A program made the position numbers and the translations under genes. The notes beneath the pieces are model-generated. The model was not told the origin of the DNA and did not search any database. It saw only the letters and a list, made by a program, of their open reading frames with translations. 64,000 nucleotides of DNA from Polaribacter sp. L3A8 (GTDB lineage Bacteria; Bacteroidota; Bacteroidia; Flavobacteriales; Flavobacteriaceae), in NCBI RefSeq assembly GCF_009796785.1, contig NZ_CP047026.1, forward strand, positions 3,206,501 to 3,270,500, read 5' to 3'. Positions 60,549-64,000 of this stretch are shown piece after piece. Position 1 is the first letter of the stretch, and each line of letters begins with the position of its first letter.

Positions 60549-63500
60549 ATGAAAGAAGGTTTAGCAGGGAAAATTGCAAAAGTCTTTATTGGATCAAAAT
60601 TAACCGTGTTGCTAATGATCGTTTTTATGGTGGTTGGTGTGTACGCTTCTTTTTTGATTCCGAGAGAAGAAGAGCCGCAAATTGATGTGCCTATGGCAGA
60701 TATTTTTGTGGGATATCCAGGTGCGAGTCCTACAGAAGTAGAATCGCGCGTGGTAAAACCTTTAGAAAAATTAATCTCGAATATTAAAGGTGTAGAGTAT
60801 GTGTATTCTACGTCTATGAACGAGAAAGCAATGGTAATTGTGCAGTTTTATGTGGGCGAAGATATTGAGCGTTCTTTTGTAAAGTTATACAATGAAATTA
60901 ACAAGCACATGGATCAAATGCCTGCTGGTGTTACGTTTCCGTTGGTTAAAACGCGTGCTATTGATGATGTGCCAATGTTGGGGTTAACGTTGTGGAGTGA
61001 AAACTACAGCGATTATCAGTTAAGCCAAATGGCGCAAGAGTTAGAAAGTGAAATTAAAAAGGTAAATGATGTTTCTATTACCGATAAAATAGGAGGAAGA
61101 AACCGTCAGTTACGTGTGGTTTTAGATAAAGATAAGTTGGCTGCAAGCGGATTGGATTTTTTATCGGTTTCTGAAATGATAAAAGCCAATAACACACAAT
61201 TAAGTGCAGGAAGTTTTGATAAAAGTGATTCAGAATTTTTAGTAAAAACGGGTAAGTTTTTAGCTTCTGCAAAAGATGTAGAAAACTTAGTGGTTGGTGT
61301 ACAGCAAAATAGACCAATTTATTTAAAACAAATTGCAAGTATTGTTGATGGACCAGAAATTCCACAGAATTATGTGTCTTTAGGTTTTGGAAAAGCGAGT
61401 GAAAAAGCCAATACTTATAAATCTGAATATCCGGCAGTAACTATTTCTGTTGCTAAAAGAAAAGGAGCTGATGCTATGAAAATTGCTGAGGTTATTTTAA
61501 CAAAAGTAAATCATTTACGTACCACTTTAATTCCGGATGATGTACATGTAGAAATTACTAGAAATTACGGAGAAACCGCTTCTCATAAAGTGTCTGAACT
61601 GTTGTGGCATTTGATTGGTTCTATCTTTGCAGTTACTTTGGTTGTTATGTTGGCAATGGGCTGGCGTGGTGGTTTAGTAGTGTTTTTATCTGTGCCCATT
61701 ACGTTTGCATTAACGTTGTTAAGTTATTACATGATGGATTATACGCTAAACAGAATTACGTTGTTTGCGTTGGTTTTTGTTACTGGTATTGTGGTAGATG
61801 ACTCGATTATTATTGCAGAAAATATGCACAGGCATTTTAAAATGAAACGACTGCCTTTTAAACAAGCTGCTTTGTATGCAATTAACGAAGTAGGTAACCC
61901 AACAATTTTAGCAACATTTACAGTAATTGCTTCTGTTTTACCAATGGCTTTTGTGTCTGGTTTAATGGGGCCTTATATGGCGCCAATGCCAATTGGAGCA
62001 TCAATAGCAATGATTTTATCATTATTTGTAGCTTTAACAATTACGCCTTATTTAGGATATATTTTCTTAAAAGAGAAAGATAAAAAAGACGTTGAAGAAA
62101 AACCAGAAAAACCTTTAGAAGAAACCTTTATTTATAAAATTTATAACAAATTTGAAAGACCGTTGTTAGAAAACGGAAAGAAACGTTGGTTGTTTTTAGG
62201 CGGAACATTTGTTTTATTGATGGCAACAATGGTGTTGTTTTTTACAAAATCGGTTGCCGTAAAAATGTTGCCTTTTGATAACAAAAATGAGTTTCAGGTA
62301 GTAATTGATATGCCAGAAGGCACTACTTTAGAACGTACAGGTGTTGTAACTCAAGAAATTGCACAGTATTTAGCAACTAGACCAGAAGTGGTTAATTATC
62401 AGAATTATATAGGTACTTCTGCACCGATTACTTTTAATGGTTTGGTACGTCATTACGATTTACGTGGAGGTTCTAATATGGCTGATATTCAGGTAAATTT
62501 AATAGATAAGGAAGAAAGAACTATTCAGAGTCACGGAATTGCAAAGTTATTAAGACCCGAAATTCAGAAAATAGCAAAGAAATACAATGCAAATGTAAAG
62601 TTAGTAGAGGTACCACCAGGACCACCAGTTTTATCTACTATTGTTGCTGAGGTTTATGGACCTGATTATAATGAGCAGATTAAGATAGCAAATAGCGTTC
62701 AGAATATTTTAAAGAATACAGAAGATGTTGTTGATATTGATTGGATGGTAGAAGATGATCAAACAGAATATCAATTTAATATTAATAAAGAAAAAGCCAT
62801 GTTGTATGGTGTTGCACCACAACAAATTGCTTATACCATGAATATGGCTTTGTCTAACCGTGCTATTACTACTTTGTATGATGAAGATGCGGTGAGTCAA
62901 GTTGGGTTGGTATTAGCTTTAGATGAAAAAGAGAAATCTACCATTTCTGATATTTCTCAATTAAAAGTAAAATCTAAACAAGGTAATTTAGTGCCTATTG
63001 CAGATTTGGTAGAGATTAAAGAAAACATTGCTGCAAAAAGTATTTACAGAAAAAACCAAAAGCGTGTAGTTTATGTAGTGGCAGATATGGCAGGAGAATT
63101 AGAGAGTCCGGCATACGCAATTTTAGGAATGGAAGAAAAATTAAATAAGATAACACTTCCTGAAGGATATAAATTGGATGAAATGTATTTGGGGCAGCCA
63201 GAATTTGAAGATAATTATACCGTGAAATGGGATGGAGAATGGCAAATTACTTTAGAGGTTTTTAGAGATTTAGGAATCGCCTTTTTAGGTGCTATTATTT
63301 TAATTTATATTTTAATTGTTGGATGGTTTCAAAACTTTAAAGCACCCATTGTAATGATGGTTGCCATACCGTTATCATTAATAGGAATTGTTTTAGGACA
63401 CTGGATTATGGGCGCATTTTTTACAGCAACTTCTTTTATTGGAATGATTGCACTGGCAGGAATTATGGTTCGGAATTCTGTTTTATTGATAGATTTTATC

Positions 63501-63743
63501 AACTTAAGAACAGATGAAGGCATTCCTTTAAAACAAGCTTGTATTGAGGCAGGAGCAGTAAGAACAACACCAATTTTATTAACTGCCGGAACCGTAGTTA
63601 TAGGAGCATTTGTTATTTTGTTTGATCCTATCTTTCAAGGACTAGCCATATCATTAATGGGAGGAACTATTGTTTCTACAGTATTAACGTTATTGGTTGT
63701 GCCTTTAGTTTACTATATGATAGAGAAGAAAAATTATAAATAA
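60549..63743 (+). CDS. RND family efflux permease, second operon
   Basis: A 1064-aa proton-driven permease with twelve transmembrane helices. The relay Asp-Asp is in GIVVDDSIIIAENMHRHF. It is only distantly similar to the permease at 36341 (for example REEEPQIDVPMADIFVGYPG after the first helix), closer to RND pumps often linked to metals, solvents or lipids; substrate unknown. It follows the adaptor after 231 bp of mostly repeat sequence. A small gene follows after a further hairpin repeat. Confidence 0.93.
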   Translation: MKEGLAGKIAKVFIGSKLTVLLMIVFMVVGVYASFLIPREEEPQIDVPMADIFVGYPGASPTEVESRVVKPLEKLISNIKGVEYVYSTSMNEKAMVIVQFYVGEDIERSFVKLYNEINKHMDQMPAGVTFPLVKTRAIDDVPMLGLTLWSENYSDYQLSQMAQELESEIKKVNDVSITDKIGGRNRQLRVVLDKDKLAASGLDFLSVSEMIKANNTQLSAGSFDKSDSEFLVKTGKFLASAKDVENLVVGVQQNRPIYLKQIASIVDGPEIPQNYVSLGFGKASEKANTYKSEYPAVTISVAKRKGADAMKIAEVILTKVNHLRTTLIPDDVHVEITRNYGETASHKVSELLWHLIGSIFAVTLVVMLAMGWRGGLVVFLSVPITFALTLLSYYMMDYTLNRITLFALVFVTGIVVDDSIIIAENMHRHFKMKRLPFKQAALYAINEVGNPTILATFTVIASVLPMAFVSGLMGPYMAPMPIGASIAMILSLFVALTITPYLGYIFLKEKDKKDVEEKPEKPLEETFIYKIYNKFERPLLENGKKRWLFLGGTFVLLMATMVLFFTKSVAVKMLPFDNKNEFQVVIDMPEGTTLERTGVVTQEIAQYLATRPEVVNYQNYIGTSAPITFNGLVRHYDLRGGSNMADIQVNLIDKEERTIQSHGIAKLLRPEIQKIAKKYNANVKLVEVPPGPPVLSTIVAEVYGPDYNEQIKIANSVQNILKNTEDVVDIDWMVEDDQTEYQFNINKEKAMLYGVAPQQIAYTMNMALSNRAITTLYDEDAVSQVGLVLALDEKEKSTISDISQLKVKSKQGNLVPIADLVEIKENIAAKSIYRKNQKRVVYVVADMAGELESPAYAILGMEEKLNKITLPEGYKLDEMYLGQPEFEDNYTVKWDGEWQITLEVFRDLGIAFLGAIILIYILIVGWFQNFKAPIVMMVAIPLSLIGIVLGHWIMGAFFTATSFIGMIALAGIMVRNSVLLIDFINLRTDEGIPLKQACIEAGAVRTTPILLTAGTVVIGAFVILFDPIFQGLAISLMGGTIVSTVLTLLVVPLVYYMIEKKNYK

Positions 63744-63753
63744 AAAATTAGTA

Positions 63754-63824
63754 GCCCGCGGATTACACGGATTTTCGCAGATAGAAATAGTATTAATCTG
63801 CGATTATCAGCGAAATCAGCGGGG
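63754..63824. repeat. Hairpin repeat (CGCAGAT family), copy 5
   Basis: The left arm gcccgcggattacacggatt continues tcgcagat; the right arm is atctgcgattatcagcgaaa then tcagcgggg. The two arms pair with few mismatches, making this the cleanest copy in the window. Confidence 0.85.
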
Positions 63825-63838
63825 AAAAACAAAAAAAA

Positions 63839-64000
63839 ATGAAATTAGTAATAGTTACAGCAGTAGAAGAGTTTCAGAAAGATATTTTAAACATCTTTAA
63901 AAAAGCAAATATTGAAAATTTTAGTAGTTCTGATATTGATGGGCATAAAAATACTCCTTCATTATTAAAAGCTTCTAATTGGTTTTCTGGAGAGAAAAAT
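63839..64000 (+). CDS. Small protein after the second RND permease, N-terminal part (partial)
   Basis: Fifty-four codons are seen, from ATG 63839 to the window end. It starts MKLVIVTAVEEFQKDILNIF and has no signal or membrane segment. The pattern of a short beta strand and a helix resembles PII-like or ferredoxin-like small proteins that follow RND pump genes in related genomes, but this is a guess from shape. Too short for a firm call. It lies 95 bp after the permease, beyond the hairpin repeat, and probably belongs to the same operon. Confidence 0.6.
   Translation, partial: MKLVIVTAVEEFQKDILNIFKKANIENFSSSDIDGHKNTPSLLKASNWFSGEKN

Overview
This AT-rich 64 kb window reads as chromosomal DNA of a marine member of the Flavobacteriaceae (Bacteroidota), probably close to Polaribacter; the genus is an inference. 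The family call rests on alternative complex III (act genes) next to cytochrome c oxidase, the gliding lipoprotein GldH, a PorZ-like type IX secretion protein, RicT with a Cys-rich N-terminus, and promoters with the Bacteroidota -7 element TAnnTTTG. No rRNA, tRNA, CRISPR array, phage or transposase gene was seen.

Layout. 1-10.2 kb: the end of actA, then actBCDEF and coxB-coxA, a quinol-to-oxygen respiratory operon closed by a strong terminator. 10.5-13.3 kb (minus strand): LysE exporter, PaaE-like reductase, asd. 13.7-15.3 kb: trhO and a YefM-YoeB toxin-antitoxin pair. 15.7-20 kb: ricT, gldH, penicillin-binding protein 1A. 20-25 kb: two-subunit CoA-transferase, exonuclease III, a lytic transglycosylase, a DUF4837 lipoprotein. 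25-35 kb: housekeeping genes on both strands (trpS, plsC-type, hemolysin III, CYTH, porZ-like, recO, thioesterase, acetyltransferase, metallophosphoesterase), with ten perfect 7-bp repeats at the end of the thioesterase gene. 35.2-40.8 kb: a complete RND efflux operon. 40.9-49.4 kb: a tiny membrane protein, a Crp/Fnr regulator, a haem protein with thioredoxin, nadBA, a methyltransferase and cydAB. 49.5-57.6 kb: a TetR-controlled ABC-2 exporter operon (TolC, HlyD, lipoprotein, two ATPases, two permeases) interrupted by a GxxExxY nuclease-like gene embedded in palindromic repeats. 57.6-64 kb: a second RND operon and the start of a small gene.

Two patterns go beyond gene content. (1) Crp/Fnr-type palindromes lie 33 bp (32 bp once) centre to centre upstream of a -7 element at five places: the 43-aa protein, the haem protein, cydAB, a gene-free stretch ending in a terminator (candidate small RNA), and the second RND operon. 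This suggests a local redox/respiration regulon run by the Crp/Fnr protein encoded here. (2) A degenerate hairpin family (arms built on CGCAGATT and AATCTGCG) occurs in five places between 51.3 and 63.9 kb, and the GxxExxY gene sits between a half copy and a full copy. This resembles a nuclease associated with a non-autonomous repeat family.
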